A stretch of DNA of 64,000 nt from DATMAM01 sp035559995 (GCA_035559995.1 DATMAM010000049.1:1-64000); one strand, 5' to 3'. Positions 51,384 through 60,084 are shown, counted from the first letter of the stretch. Numbers and translations: made by a program. The notes: a model not told the origin generated them from the letters alone.

Positions 51384-51998
51384 ATGCAGATCCCGGAAAG
51401 ACAAACGGACCTCACGCGGCAGCGGATCGTCGAGGCGGCGCTCGAAGTGTTCGCCAAAAAGGGCTACCACGGGGCGACCATGGACGAGATCGCCTCGGTC
51501 TCGCGCGTTTCCAAGGGCGGCCTCTATTTTCATTTTCCCAGCAAACAGGACCTCTTTCTTGCGCTCGCCGATGTCGCGGCCAATCTTCTGATCACCAAGA
51601 TGACCGAGGCCATGCAGGCGAGCGGCCTGCGCCGGCGAGAGAAAATGCGCCTGGCGATCGCGTCGGTGTTTGACCTGCTCGAGCGCCACCGGACCATGGC
51701 GAGGGTCGTGTTCCTCAAGATGGCAAGCCTCGGCCCGCCGTTTGATCGAAAGCTGATGGAGATCCACCGCCGGATCGCGCGCTTGATCCAAAAAGAGCTG
51801 GAGGAGGCGCAAAAGGAAAGCAGGATTCCGGTCGGAGATTCGGAGCTGGTGTCGCTCATGTGGGTCGGCGCGCTGCACGAAGTGCTGGTCTGGTGGCTGC
51901 ACGAGCCGAAGCCGAAGCCGCTCATGAGCGCTTTTCCGGAGCTTTACATCACGCTGCTCAGAAGCATTGGACTCGATCCGAAAGGAAAAGATGCCTAG
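51384..51998 (+). CDS. TetR/AcrR-family transcriptional regulator
   Basis: A 204-residue regulator. The N-terminal helix-turn-helix domain is QRIVEAALEVFAKKGYHGATMDEIASVSRVSKGGLYFHF in overlapping parts, typical of the family. A helical ligand domain follows with a long FDLLERHRTMARVVFLKMA region. The ATG at 51384 is chosen; the longer frame would run through the operator. It precedes the menaquinone genes by 87 bases and diverges from iorAB, so it could control either. Confidence 0.88.
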   Translation: MQIPERQTDLTRQRIVEAALEVFAKKGYHGATMDEIASVSRVSKGGLYFHFPSKQDLFLALADVAANLLITKMTEAMQASGLRRREKMRLAIASVFDLLERHRTMARVVFLKMASLGPPFDRKLMEIHRRIARLIQKELEEAQKESRIPVGDSELVSLMWVGALHEVLVWWLHEPKPKPLMSAFPELYITLLRSIGLDPKGKDA

Positions 51999-52085
51999 CG
52001 AGATGATATTGAGAAGCAGCTCGCTTCTTACCGGACCATTGCAGTTTCTTGTTCCCTCTCCCCTTGCGGGGGAGGCTCCAAACCA

Positions 52086-53222
52086 ATGCGCTTTGCTGAT
52101 CAAACTTTAATTCCCATCTGGGAAAGGGTTCACGCCGGGGAGCGCCTGTCATTCGCCGATGGGCTGGCACTGATGCGCAGCCCGGATCTTCTTGGCGTCG
52201 GGCGCATGGCCGACTGGGTGAAAAGCCGGCGGCACGGCGAGCGCGTTTTCTTCGTCATGAACCGCTACATCAACCCGACGAACGTCTGCGTGCTTACGTG
52301 CGGATTTTGCGATTTCGCCAAGCGCAAGGGAGCAAGCGACGCCTACGAGCTCACGAACGAGCAAATTCTCGAGCTCATCAACGAAGAGATCCGCGAGGTG
52401 CACATCGTCGGCGGGCACCATCCGGACTGGCGCTTCGAGCGCTTCGAAGAAATGATCCGGATGATTCGCCGGCGCTGGCCGCACGTTCAGATCAAAGCGT
52501 TTACCGCGGCCGAGATCGATTATTTTTGGCGCCGCTGGAAAATACCGCCGGAGGAGGCGCTAAGCCGTTTGAAACAGGCGGGCCTCGACTCGATGCCGGG
52601 CGGCGGCGCGGAGGTTTTTAGCGACCGCGTCTGGAAGCTTCTCTTCCCCGGCAAGGCCGGACCCGAGCGCTACCTCGAGATCCACCGCATCGCGCACCGC
52701 ATGGGCATTCCCACCAACGCGACGATTCTCTACGGCCACATCGAGACCGACGAAGAGCGCGTGCGCCACCTGGTGCGGCTGCGCGAAGTTCAGGACGAGG
52801 ATCCGGGATTTTTCACCTTCATCCCTCTGGCGTATCAGATCAGCAGCCACCGATTGCGGGAGCGGCAGGCCTCCGCCATCGAGGACCTGAAGATGATCGC
52901 GACCTCTCGCCTCATGCTCGACAACTTCGAGCACATCGAGGCCTTCTGGATCGATCTCGGCGTCGAGTGCGCGAGCATGGCGCTCCACTTCGGCGCTTCC
53001 GATATCAACGGCACGCTGGTCGAGGAAAAAATCGCCCACGCCGCGCGCGCGCAAAGCCCGGCCGGCGTCACGCGGCAGCGGCTGCTCCACATGATTCGCG
53101 ATGCCGGGAAAATTCCGGTCGAGCGCGACGCGCTCTACAACGTGATTCGGGTCTACGAGCGAAAAGCCGACGAAGACGCGACCGATTCGCTCGCGAGCGC
53201 GAACCCCGATCGCGAAAAATGA
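52086..53222 (+). CDS. mqnE: Aminofutalosine synthase MqnE (radical SAM)
   Basis: A 378-residue radical SAM enzyme. The cluster motif CVLTCGFCDFAKRKG (CxxxCxxC) is preceded by VMNRYINPTNVC. Family blocks EVHIVGGHHPDW, FTAAEIDYFWRRW and LDSMPGGGAEVFSDRVW follow. It joins 3-[(1-carboxyvinyl)oxy]benzoate to SAM in the futalosine route to menaquinone. The ribosome-binding GGGGGAGG lies inside a short hairpin at 52055-52075. mqnA follows after one base. Confidence 0.92.
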   Translation: MRFADQTLIPIWERVHAGERLSFADGLALMRSPDLLGVGRMADWVKSRRHGERVFFVMNRYINPTNVCVLTCGFCDFAKRKGASDAYELTNEQILELINEEIREVHIVGGHHPDWRFERFEEMIRMIRRRWPHVQIKAFTAAEIDYFWRRWKIPPEEALSRLKQAGLDSMPGGGAEVFSDRVWKLLFPGKAGPERYLEIHRIAHRMGIPTNATILYGHIETDEERVRHLVRLREVQDEDPGFFTFIPLAYQISSHRLRERQASAIEDLKMIATSRLMLDNFEHIEAFWIDLGVECASMALHFGASDINGTLVEEKIAHAARAQSPAGVTRQRLLHMIRDAGKIPVERDALYNVIRVYERKADEDATDSLASANPDREK

Positions 53223-53223
53223 C

Positions 53224-54000
53224 ATGGTCCGCGTCGCCCGTCTCACCTATCTGAACTGCGCCGCGTTTTATTGGGGCTCCGAAAATTGGCGCGTGCCGCT
53301 CATTCCCTGCGTGCCGCGCGAATTGGGCCAGCTTGCCGCCCGCGGCGAGATCGACGCCGGGCCGATGGCGGTTGCCGACTGGTTCAGGCTCGAGAGCGAA
53401 TTTGAGCCGGTGGGACCTTATGGCATCGCCTCGCGCGGTTCCGTGCTGAGCGTTTTGCTTTTTTCCGCGAGACCGATAGAAGATTTGGCGAGCGCCACAA
53501 TCGCGGTGACCGAAGAGACCTCAACCTCGTTTCAGTTGTTGCGGCTTCTTTTGGAGCGGCGCTACCGCCTGAGCGGCTGCAACTACCGGCGCGGCGACAG
53601 CGGCCACGCGCGCCTGCTGATTGGCGACGCCGCGCTCGAGGAGATGAAAAAGGCGAGCTGGCCGTTTGTCTACGACCTCGCCGCCGAGTGGCAGCGCTGG
53701 CAGGGCTCGCCTTTCGTCTTTGCGCGTTGGGTCATTCGACGGAGCCTCCCCGGTCCGGAGAAGGCGCGCTTCGAGAAGCTGCTCGATGAGTCTTTCCGCC
53801 TGGCCATGGAGCGGCTGGACGAGGTCGCCCACCATTTTTCCGGCCAAGGGTCGCTCGACAAAGATGAAATTGTCGCCTATTTAAGAAATCTTGTCTTTAT
53901 CATCGGCGCCGATGAAGAGCGCGGCCTGGCGGAGTTCAGAAGGCTTCTCGCAGCGAAGCCGCAGCGCGCGCGCCTGGCTGCGGACATGCCGCGAACCTAA
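53224..54000 (+). CDS. mqnA: Chorismate dehydratase MqnA
   Basis: A 258-residue enzyme of the MqnA/MqnD periplasmic-binding-like fold: VARLTYLNCAAFYW at the N-terminus, AARGEIDAGPMAVADWF, SVLLFSARPIEDLASATIAVTEETSTS and RLLIGDAALE. It dehydrates chorismate at the start of the futalosine pathway. It is one base from mqnE and 13 bases from mqnC. Confidence 0.9.
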   Translation: MVRVARLTYLNCAAFYWGSENWRVPLIPCVPRELGQLAARGEIDAGPMAVADWFRLESEFEPVGPYGIASRGSVLSVLLFSARPIEDLASATIAVTEETSTSFQLLRLLLERRYRLSGCNYRRGDSGHARLLIGDAALEEMKKASWPFVYDLAAEWQRWQGSPFVFARWVIRRSLPGPEKARFEKLLDESFRLAMERLDEVAHHFSGQGSLDKDEIVAYLRNLVFIIGADEERGLAEFRRLLAAKPQRARLAADMPRT

Positions 54001-54013
54001 AAAGGAGATCTCT

Positions 54014-55126
54014 ATGTGGCATGAGATCGAGCGAAAAGTACTTGCCGGCGAGCGGCTCGCTGCCGACGAGGGCATTTTTCTTCTGACCGAGGCTGAGCTT
54101 CTCGCCCTGGGCGAGCTGGCGCAGCAGGTCCGCTATCGCCACAACCCCAAGCCGTACGTCACGTTCCTGATCGATAGCAACCCGAACTATACGAACATCT
54201 GCGACACGGACTGCCTGTTTTGCGCGTTTTACCGCAAGCCGGGCGCGGCCGACGGCTACTGGCTGACCGTGGAGCAGGTCATGGAGAAAGTCGCTCACGC
54301 CGTGAGCCGCGGCGCGACCACGGTCCTGCTCCAGGGCGGCCACAACCCGGCGATTCCGCTCGAGTACTATCAGGCGCTCGTGCGCGAGACCCGCCGCCGC
54401 TTTCCCGAGGTCACGCCGCACTTTTTCTCGGCTTCGGAGATTCAGGCGATGGCGCGCTACTTCCATATGTCGGTGCGCGAAGTGTTGCAGGCGCTCAGCG
54501 ACGCCGGCCAGTACTCGCTTCCCGGGGGCGGCGCCGAGATCCTCTCCCGGCGCGTCCGCCAGCGCATCGCCGCCAAGAAGGGCGGACCGGAAGACTGGAT
54601 CGAGGTCCACCGGGAAGCTCATCGGCTCGGCTGGCGCTCGACCGCGACGATGATGTACGGCCACGTAGAGACGCCCGAAGACATTGTCGAGCACTGGAAC
54701 TACATCCGCGATCTGCAGGACGAGACGGGCGGCTTCACGGCCTTTGTCCCATGGTCGTTCAAGCCCACGCACACGTATTTGAGCAAGTGGGTGCCCGTCG
54801 GCGCCGGACCGAACCGGTATCTCAGAATAATCGCCGCGAGCCGGCTCTACCTCGACAACTTCCCGCATGTTCAGGCGTCGTGGTTCAGCGAGGGAAAAAA
54901 GACCGGCCAGGTCGCGCTCCATTTCGGCGCCGACGACTTCGGCGGCACGCTGATCGAGGAGAACGTTCACGCAGCCGCGGACTACGTCAATAAAACGACG
55001 ACGGACGAGACGATCGAGATCATTCGCGAGTCGGGCTTTGTGCCCGCCCGGCGCACGACGCTGTATGAGATCATCGAAGTCTACGACGGCCCGGCGAGTA
55101 GCCAAGCGCGGATCTCCGAACGATAA
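54014..55126 (+). CDS. mqnC: Cyclic dehypoxanthinyl futalosine synthase MqnC (radical SAM)
   Basis: A 370-residue radical SAM enzyme with motif CDTDCLFCAFYRKPG and downstream LLQGGHNPAIPLEYYQAL, HFFSASEIQAMARYF and YSLPGGGAEILSRRV. It cyclises dehypoxanthine futalosine. The ATG at 54014 has an AAAGGAGA site. It is related to MqnE but distinct in its H-N-P and S-L-P blocks. No mqnB hydrolase is in the window. Confidence 0.92.
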   Translation: MWHEIERKVLAGERLAADEGIFLLTEAELLALGELAQQVRYRHNPKPYVTFLIDSNPNYTNICDTDCLFCAFYRKPGAADGYWLTVEQVMEKVAHAVSRGATTVLLQGGHNPAIPLEYYQALVRETRRRFPEVTPHFFSASEIQAMARYFHMSVREVLQALSDAGQYSLPGGGAEILSRRVRQRIAAKKGGPEDWIEVHREAHRLGWRSTATMMYGHVETPEDIVEHWNYIRDLQDETGGFTAFVPWSFKPTHTYLSKWVPVGAGPNRYLRIIAASRLYLDNFPHVQASWFSEGKKTGQVALHFGADDFGGTLIEENVHAAADYVNKTTTDETIEIIRESGFVPARRTTLYEIIEVYDGPASSQARISER

Positions 55127-55141
55127 AGGCGGAATTGAGCA

Positions 55142-56032
55142 TTGGGAAGCCCGTTGAACGCCGCTGCAGTAAGAATCATTCGCTTCGGCCACAGCCCGGA
55201 CGCCGATGACGCGTTTATGTTCTACGGGCTGGCGAAAGAGATCGTCAGGATTCCGGGCTACCGCGTGGAGCACGTCATGCAGGATATCCAGAGCCTGAAC
55301 GAGCGCGCGCGCTCGCTCGCCGATCTCGAGGTGACGGCGATCTCCACGGCGGTCTATCCCGAGATCGCCTCGCGCTATCGGATCATGAGCAGCGGCGCGT
55401 CGATGGGCCGGGGCTACGGCCCGCAGGTCGTAAGCCTAAAACTCGCTTCCGCAAGCGAGCTTTCCGGAAAGCGCCTGGCGATTCCCGGCGCGCACACGAC
55501 GGCCTTTTTGGTGCTGCGCTTGTATCTCGGGGATAACGCCAAAAGCGTTGAGTTTGCGCCGGTGAACTTCGATCAGATCCCGCAGGCCATCTTGGACGGA
55601 AGAGTCGATGCGGGCCTTTTGATTCACGAGGGCCAGTTAACTCACCCCGAGATGGGGCTGCACGAGATCGTCGACCTCGGAAAATGGTGGGACGACGAGA
55701 CGGGCTTGCCCCTTCCTCTCGGTCTCGACGTCGTGCGGCGCGATCTCGGCGAGGAGCTTTCCGCGCAAATCAACTCGGCTCTTCGGCGGAGCATCGAGGT
55801 GGCGTATGCCGACGAAGAAAACGCGCTCGATTACGCCCTTTCCTTCGGCCGCGGCATCGAGCGCGAGGTGTGCCGCGCTTTTGTGAAGATGTACGTCAAC
55901 CGGGACACGCTCGATATGGGAGAAAGCGGCCGGAGGTCGCTCGAAGAACTGTTCGCAAGAGCCGCGACGGCCGGGCTGGTGCCGAAGATGCCGCCGTTGG
56001 ATATCGTGGCGGCTGAGTCCCGACCCGGCTAG
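55142..56032 (+). CDS. mqnD: 1,4-dihydroxy-6-naphthoate synthase MqnD
   Basis: A 296-residue MqnD: FGHSPDADDAFMFYGLAK at the N-terminus, VTAISTAVYPEIASRY, GAHTTAFLVLRLYL, DAGLLIHEGQLT and GLPLPLGLDVVRRDLG. It converts the cyclic futalosine product to 1,4-dihydroxy-6-naphthoate. The start is uncertain: TTG 55142 with a GGCGG site, or TTG 55154. It ends the four-gene menaquinone operon. Confidence 0.9.
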   Translation: MGSPLNAAAVRIIRFGHSPDADDAFMFYGLAKEIVRIPGYRVEHVMQDIQSLNERARSLADLEVTAISTAVYPEIASRYRIMSSGASMGRGYGPQVVSLKLASASELSGKRLAIPGAHTTAFLVLRLYLGDNAKSVEFAPVNFDQIPQAILDGRVDAGLLIHEGQLTHPEMGLHEIVDLGKWWDDETGLPLPLGLDVVRRDLGEELSAQINSALRRSIEVAYADEENALDYALSFGRGIEREVCRAFVKMYVNRDTLDMGESGRRSLEELFARAATAGLVPKMPPLDIVAAESRPG

Positions 56033-56301
56033 TCGCGCGGCGACCGGGATCTCACGCCGGCGTCGGTATTTCGTCGCTCCTGCCGTATTGCAACACGCTG
56101 GCCCTTGCCGATTCGCCCAGTCGGGCTTTCGCCGGGCTCGTTCCTCACCCCAGCAGCGCTCAGGCATGGCGCATCGCCCGGGTGACGCGGCTGAAAGTAC
56201 AACACGGGCTTCGAGCCGTCACTAGCAAAAGGGCCCGGGCTAAGCGGCCAACGAGCGCGCGCTTGAAAATTTTCTTTTAGGCTGACAAGATATTTTGGTC
56301 C
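56033..56301. other. Intergenic region upstream of the fluoride aptamer
   Basis: There is no gene between mqnD and the aptamer at 56302. A TTGAAA at 56263 and an AT-rich stretch before the aptamer suggest a promoter, but the -10 box is not clear. No terminator hairpin with a T-run is seen after mqnD. Confidence 0.4.
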
Positions 56302-56351
56302 GGGAGATGGCGTTCTCCCACAACCGCCCACCAAGGCTGATAACGCCTAAC
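56302..56351 (+). promoter_or_regulatory. Fluoride riboswitch (crcB motif), copy 1
   Basis: It shows the crcB-motif layout: stem GGGAG (56302-56306) with CTCCC (56315-56319), loop ATG followed by GCGTT (56310-56314), a second stem around CCGCC and GGCTG, then TGAT and AACGC (56342-56346), which can pair with GCGTT as the pseudoknot. The final CTAC of the consensus is CTAA here. The ATG of the antiporter gene is only 20 bases beyond it and no terminator is present, so control of translation is likely. Na+/H+ antiporters and UspA genes are known crcB-motif targets. Confidence 0.85.
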
Positions 56352-56371
56352 CTCAACAGCGCGAGAAAAGC

Positions 56372-57544
56372 ATGGAACAGCTTTGGTGGGACGCGTCCGT
56401 CTGGGTCGCTCTGGCCCTTGTCTCGAGCCTTCTCTCCTTAAGGGTCGGCGTATCCGTCGCCCTCGTCGAACTCATCGTCGGTATCGCCGCCGGCAACGCC
56501 TTTCATCCCGAAGTCACAGACTGGATAAATTTCCTTGCCAGTTTCGGCGCCGTCATCCTGACGTTTCTCGCGGGCGCCGAACTGGAAAGCCGCACCTTGA
56601 GGCGGTTCTGGAAAGAAAGCCTCGTCCTCGGGCTTGTGGGATTTTTTGCCCCTTTCGCGCTGGCGTGGTTTGTCGCGCAGTTCTTTCTCGGTTGGGATCT
56701 GAAAGCCGCGCAGATCGCCGGCATCGCCCTCTCGACGACCTCCGTTGCCGTCGTCTACGCGGTGATGGTGGAGACCGGGCTGAACGAGACGTCCGTAGGA
56801 AAGCTGATCCTCGCCGCCTGTTTCGTCAACGACCTGGGAACCGTGATCGCCCTTGGCCTGCTGTTCACCAGCTTCGGAAGGTGGTTTTGGATCTCCGTCG
56901 TCGCGACCGTCCTGGCTCTCTTTTTTCTTCCCGGAGTCACGTCGCGTTACCTCAAGCGCGTGAACTCCCATCCGAGCGAACCGGAGGTCAAATACCTCTA
57001 CCTCATCCTCTTGGTCCTCGCTTATCTCGCCGCGAAAGGAGGAAGTGAAGGGGTCCTCCCCGCCTACCTCGTCGGCATGGTTCTCGCCGACACGTTTTTG
57101 GGAAACCGGGAACTGATCAAGCGGATGAGAGCGACCACGTTTGCGCTCTTGACTCCCTTCTATTTTCTGAAGGCTGGAAGCCTGGTCGACCTCGATGCGG
57201 TCATCGCGAGCATCGGGACGGTGCTCATCCTTTTTCTCTCGAAGAGCGGCGCAAAGTTTGTCGGCCTGTATCCGGCAGGAGCCGCCTTCCGCTTCACGGC
57301 CAGGATCAACCTTTACACGACGCTGATGATGACCACGGGGCTCACCTTCGGCACCATCTCCGCGCTGTACGGCCTCAGCCACCGGATCATCACGCAGGAC
57401 CAGTATTCCGTTCTCGTCGTCGTCGTGATCCTGACGGCAATCGTTCCGACGCTCATCGCCCAGGCCTTCTTTGAGCCGAAGGGCGCCGAGCGGGACGCCA
57501 TCGCGCTTGAGGTCCGCGATAAAGGAGGGAAAAGCGATGTTTAA
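56372..57544 (+). CDS. Cation:proton antiporter (CPA2/Kef-type membrane domain)
   Basis: A 390-residue integral membrane protein with about 12 hydrophobic segments and no C-terminal TrkA-N domain. Landmark blocks: VSVALVELIVGIAAGNAF, LTFLAGAELESRTL, IALSTTSVAVVYAVMVETGLN and AACFVNDLGTVIALGLL, which carries the ion-binding ND typical of CPA-family exchangers. The fluoride aptamer just upstream implies it is induced by fluoride and helps the cell cope with it, directly or by balancing cations. It overlaps the next gene by eight bases. Confidence 0.88.
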   Translation: MEQLWWDASVWVALALVSSLLSLRVGVSVALVELIVGIAAGNAFHPEVTDWINFLASFGAVILTFLAGAELESRTLRRFWKESLVLGLVGFFAPFALAWFVAQFFLGWDLKAAQIAGIALSTTSVAVVYAVMVETGLNETSVGKLILAACFVNDLGTVIALGLLFTSFGRWFWISVVATVLALFFLPGVTSRYLKRVNSHPSEPEVKYLYLILLVLAYLAAKGGSEGVLPAYLVGMVLADTFLGNRELIKRMRATTFALLTPFYFLKAGSLVDLDAVIASIGTVLILFLSKSGAKFVGLYPAGAAFRFTARINLYTTLMMTTGLTFGTISALYGLSHRIITQDQYSVLVVVVILTAIVPTLIAQAFFEPKGAERDAIALEVRDKGGKSDV

Positions 57545-57959
57545 AAAAATTCTCCTGGCTTACGACGGCTCCGAGGGCGCCAGATTCGCTCTCGAAAAGG
57601 TCGTCGCGTTGGCGAAGCTCGCCGACGCCGAACTTCACCTTCTGGCGGTCGGCCGGATCCCCGAGTATGCCGAGACCGTAAGCGAGACCGAAGAGGCCAA
57701 AGAACAGGCCAAAGGGTACTATTCCAAAATCATGGACGATGCCGTGACGCATTTGAAGCAGCAGGGGCTCGCGGCAAAAATCCATATCGAGTTCGGCAAG
57801 CCGGCCGACACCATTTTAAGAACCGCCGAGGCCTTGAGCACGGATCTCCTGGTGCTCGGGACCCATCCTCACTCGGCGGTCAGGCGCCGCGTCCTAGGGG
57901 CCACGGTGGACAAGGTGATCGACCACGCCCACTGCTCCGTCCTGGTGGTGCGGAACTAA
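57537..57959 (+). CDS. Universal stress protein, UspA family, in the fluoride-responsive operon
   Basis: A 140-residue UspA-fold protein: MFKKILLAYDGSEGARFALEKV at the N-terminus, in parts, and VLGTHPHSAVRRRVLGATVDKV with CSVLVVRN at the C-terminus. AAAGGAGGG lies seven bases before the ATG at 57537. It overlaps the antiporter stop, so both are probably governed by the riboswitch at 56302. Confidence 0.9.
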   Translation: MFKKILLAYDGSEGARFALEKVVALAKLADAELHLLAVGRIPEYAETVSETEEAKEQAKGYYSKIMDDAVTHLKQQGLAAKIHIEFGKPADTILRTAEALSTDLLVLGTHPHSAVRRRVLGATVDKVIDHAHCSVLVVRN

Positions 57960-57973
57960 GTTGGTTGCGCCTC

Positions 57974-58189
57974 ATGGCGAATCGGAAAACAACGCGGCCG
58001 GCGTGGCGCGAGTCGGGCACGACGCGCGCGAGCTACGAGATCTGGGAGGACGGAGACGTAAGATTCTATCGCCGCGCCTGCGACGTCAAGCGCACGATCG
58101 CGCTTCTGCTTTTTCGCCGAGCGTCGCGAGCGCCTCGCCCGCGCCGATCAGGCGACTTTCTCGAAGAGAACAGAGAAGCGCGCCGATAA
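57974..58189 (+). CDS. Hypothetical short frame, possibly a truncated gene start
   Basis: A 71-residue frame starting MANRKTTRPAWRESGTTRAS, then YEIWEDGDVRFYRR, which reads like a real protein N-terminus, followed by an Arg-rich tail that overlaps the HEAT gene on the other strand. There is no good ribosome-binding site. It may be the 5' remnant of a gene cut by the rearrangement proposed for this region. No family recognised. Confidence 0.3.
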   Translation: MANRKTTRPAWRESGTTRASYEIWEDGDVRFYRRACDVKRTIALLLFRRASRAPRPRRSGDFLEENREARR

Positions 58190-58520
58190 CTCGTCGGCGG
58201 GGAAAGCGCGCCAGGCGGCAGGCCGTGGCATTGCGCACGGCCTCCTCGGCGAAGCGCCGCACCGGCCCGAGGCTTTGCAGGTCATGGCTATGGAGGACGC
58301 GAATGAGGGCGTCTATGGCTTTGTCCCCTCCGATCGCTCCCAAGCACTCGGCCGCGGCCACCCGCGGTTCAACGAAAGTGGATGGCGGCGAGAGCAGCAA
58401 CTCGGCGAGAGGCTCGACCGTTTCTTCTCCGTGGGCGAGAACTTCCCCCTGAACGCGGAAGATCTCGTTCAGGTTGTTGAGGCGGGCCACGAGGGCCCGT
58501 ATTTCAGCCGGGCGCGACAT
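58086..58520 (-). CDS. HEAT-repeat protein, possibly the N-terminal part of a split gene
   Basis: A 144-residue helical-repeat protein: MSRPAEIRALVARLNNLNEI, AELLLSPPSTFVEPRVAAAECLGAIG, DKAIDALIRVLHSHD and VRRFAEEAVRNA. The ATG at 58520 has an AAAGGA site at good spacing; the longer frame to 58853 is antisense to the fragment at 58585. The C-terminus breaks off in a degenerate repeat (EALATLGEKAEARSCA). It points away from the matching C-terminal-type HEAT fragment next door. Confidence 0.65.
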   Translation of the reverse strand: MSRPAEIRALVARLNNLNEIFRVQGEVLAHGEETVEPLAELLLSPPSTFVEPRVAAAECLGAIGGDKAIDALIRVLHSHDLQSLGPVRRFAEEAVRNATACRLARFPRRRVIGALLCSLRESRLIGAGEALATLGEKAEARSCA

Positions 58521-58584
58521 CAGGGTCCTTTCAGACCGCCGCTGGCGAGAATCATGCCCAGCTGCAGGATCGCGGAACGGCTGA

Positions 58585-58875
58585 GCGGAGGTTTCTCGCC
58601 GGCCGCGCGAAGAGATTCGCCTGTCTCTTCCTGGAAGGCTGATCGCGATCAAGCTTCTAGGCCTCACCCGAGACAAGGCCGCGATTGCCCGCCTCGAGGA
58701 CCTGCTCAGGGATCCGGAAGAGATCATCCGATACCGCTCGGTTGCGGCGCTAGGGAATTTTGCCGATGCGCAAGCGCGCGCCGCGCTTGCGAGGGCGGCG
58801 CATGAGGATCCCTCCAGAAGGGTGCGAAAGAGAGCCCGAGAAGCGCTCAGCATGGCGGCTCGAGAAAAGACATGA
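58585..58875 (+). pseudogene. 5'-truncated HEAT-repeat fragment
   Basis: An open frame of about 96 codons with no ATG, GTG or TTG start until near its end. It encodes clear HEAT repeats: AIKLLGLTRDKAAIARLEDL, LRDPEEIIRYRSVAALGNFAD, then AARAALARAAHEDPSRRVRKRAREAL in part. It ends overlapping the MFS start codon (ATGA). It looks like the C-terminal end of a HEAT protein whose N-terminal part is now on the opposite strand at 58086-58520. Confidence 0.6.
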
Positions 58876-60065
58876 ACGAACCGTATGGGCCGAGCGCGCC
58901 GAAATTGGCCAAAAAAGCGGCGCTCAAGTTTGTCGTTCTGATCGGCGCCGTGAGCTTCTTCGCCGACTTTACCTATGAGGGCGCCCGCAGCATTACCGGC
59001 CCGTTCTTGGCGCTTTTGGGCGCGAGCGGCACCATCGTCGGCATCGTCGCCGGCTTGGGTGAGCTTCTGGGTTACGGGCTTCGCCTCGTTTCAGGAAGGC
59101 TGAGCGAGAAGACAAAGAAGTTCTGGCCCATCACCCTGTTTGGATATCTCGTCCAGATGGCGGCCGTGCCGGCGCTCGCGTTGGCCGGCAACTGGCAAAT
59201 CGCTGCTCTGCTTATCGTCGTCGAGCGCATGGGCAAGGCGATTCGCAATCCGCCGCGCGACGTGATGCTCTCGCATGCCGCAAAGGAGATCGGCTACGGC
59301 TGGGGATTCGGGATTCATGAAGCGCTCGATCAGTTCGGCGCGCTCTTCGGGCCGCTGATGGTCGCGGTTGTGCTCGCGCATCAGGGCAGCTACCGCATTG
59401 CCTTTGCCGTTCTCGTCATCCCGGCAGTGATCACCTACTCGATGCTGGTCGTAGCGCGCCTGCTCTACCCGCGGCCGGAAGATCTCGAAGCGCAGGTGCC
59501 GGACGTGCACGCCCAGGGTCTTCCTCGCATTTTCTGGATTTATCTCACGGGCGCGGCACTTGTAGCAGCGGGTTTCGCGGATTTCCAACTCATTGCCTAT
59601 CACTTCCAGAAAGCCGATGCCGTGAACGGCATTTGGATTCCAGTTATGTACTCGATCGCGATGGCGGTGAGCGGTAGCGGATCGCTGCTTTTCGGCCACC
59701 TGTTCGATCGGCTCGGCATCGGCGTGCTGATTTCCCTCACGCTGGTTTCGGCCGTGTTCGCTCCGCTGGTGTTTCTAGGTGGCTTTTGGCCGGTGATCAT
59801 TGGCTCGGCGCTGTGGGGGCTGGGGATGGGAGTGCACGAATCGATTGTGCCGGCGGCGGTCGCGACCATGGTGCCTCCCCAGCGACGACCGTCGGCCTAC
59901 GGGCTATTCACGGCAGCCTACGGCGTCGCCTGGTTTATCGGCAGCGCGACCATGGGCGCGCTTTACGATATCTCGATCAACGCCGTTGTGATCTTTTGCC
60001 TTGTGCTCGAGCTTGCCGCAGTCCCGATCTTCCTGAAGGTAAAAGCGATGGCCACTTCCGGATGA
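58872..60065 (+). CDS. Major facilitator superfamily transporter
   Basis: A 397-residue membrane protein with about 12 helices. N-terminal FADFTYEGARSITGPFLALLGASGTIVGIVAG, in parts, resembles the MFS group of putative drug or metabolite exporters common in deltaproteobacteria and archaea. The cytoplasmic loop GRLSEKTKKFWPITLFGYL is the conserved loop 2-3 motif. A loop with AIRNPPRDVMLSHAAKEIG follows. Substrate unknown. Its ATG overlaps the stop of the HEAT fragment, suggesting former operon partnership. Confidence 0.87.
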   Translation: MNEPYGPSAPKLAKKAALKFVVLIGAVSFFADFTYEGARSITGPFLALLGASGTIVGIVAGLGELLGYGLRLVSGRLSEKTKKFWPITLFGYLVQMAAVPALALAGNWQIAALLIVVERMGKAIRNPPRDVMLSHAAKEIGYGWGFGIHEALDQFGALFGPLMVAVVLAHQGSYRIAFAVLVIPAVITYSMLVVARLLYPRPEDLEAQVPDVHAQGLPRIFWIYLTGAALVAAGFADFQLIAYHFQKADAVNGIWIPVMYSIAMAVSGSGSLLFGHLFDRLGIGVLISLTLVSAVFAPLVFLGGFWPVIIGSALWGLGMGVHESIVPAAVATMVPPQRRPSAYGLFTAAYGVAWFIGSATMGALYDISINAVVIFCLVLELAAVPIFLKVKAMATSG

Positions 60066-60084
60066 ACGGGAGAGTGGCGCGCGT

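Noticed and set aside
53936..55273. Open frame of 445 codons antisense to mqnC
   Set aside because: Shadow of the radical SAM gene; no domain.
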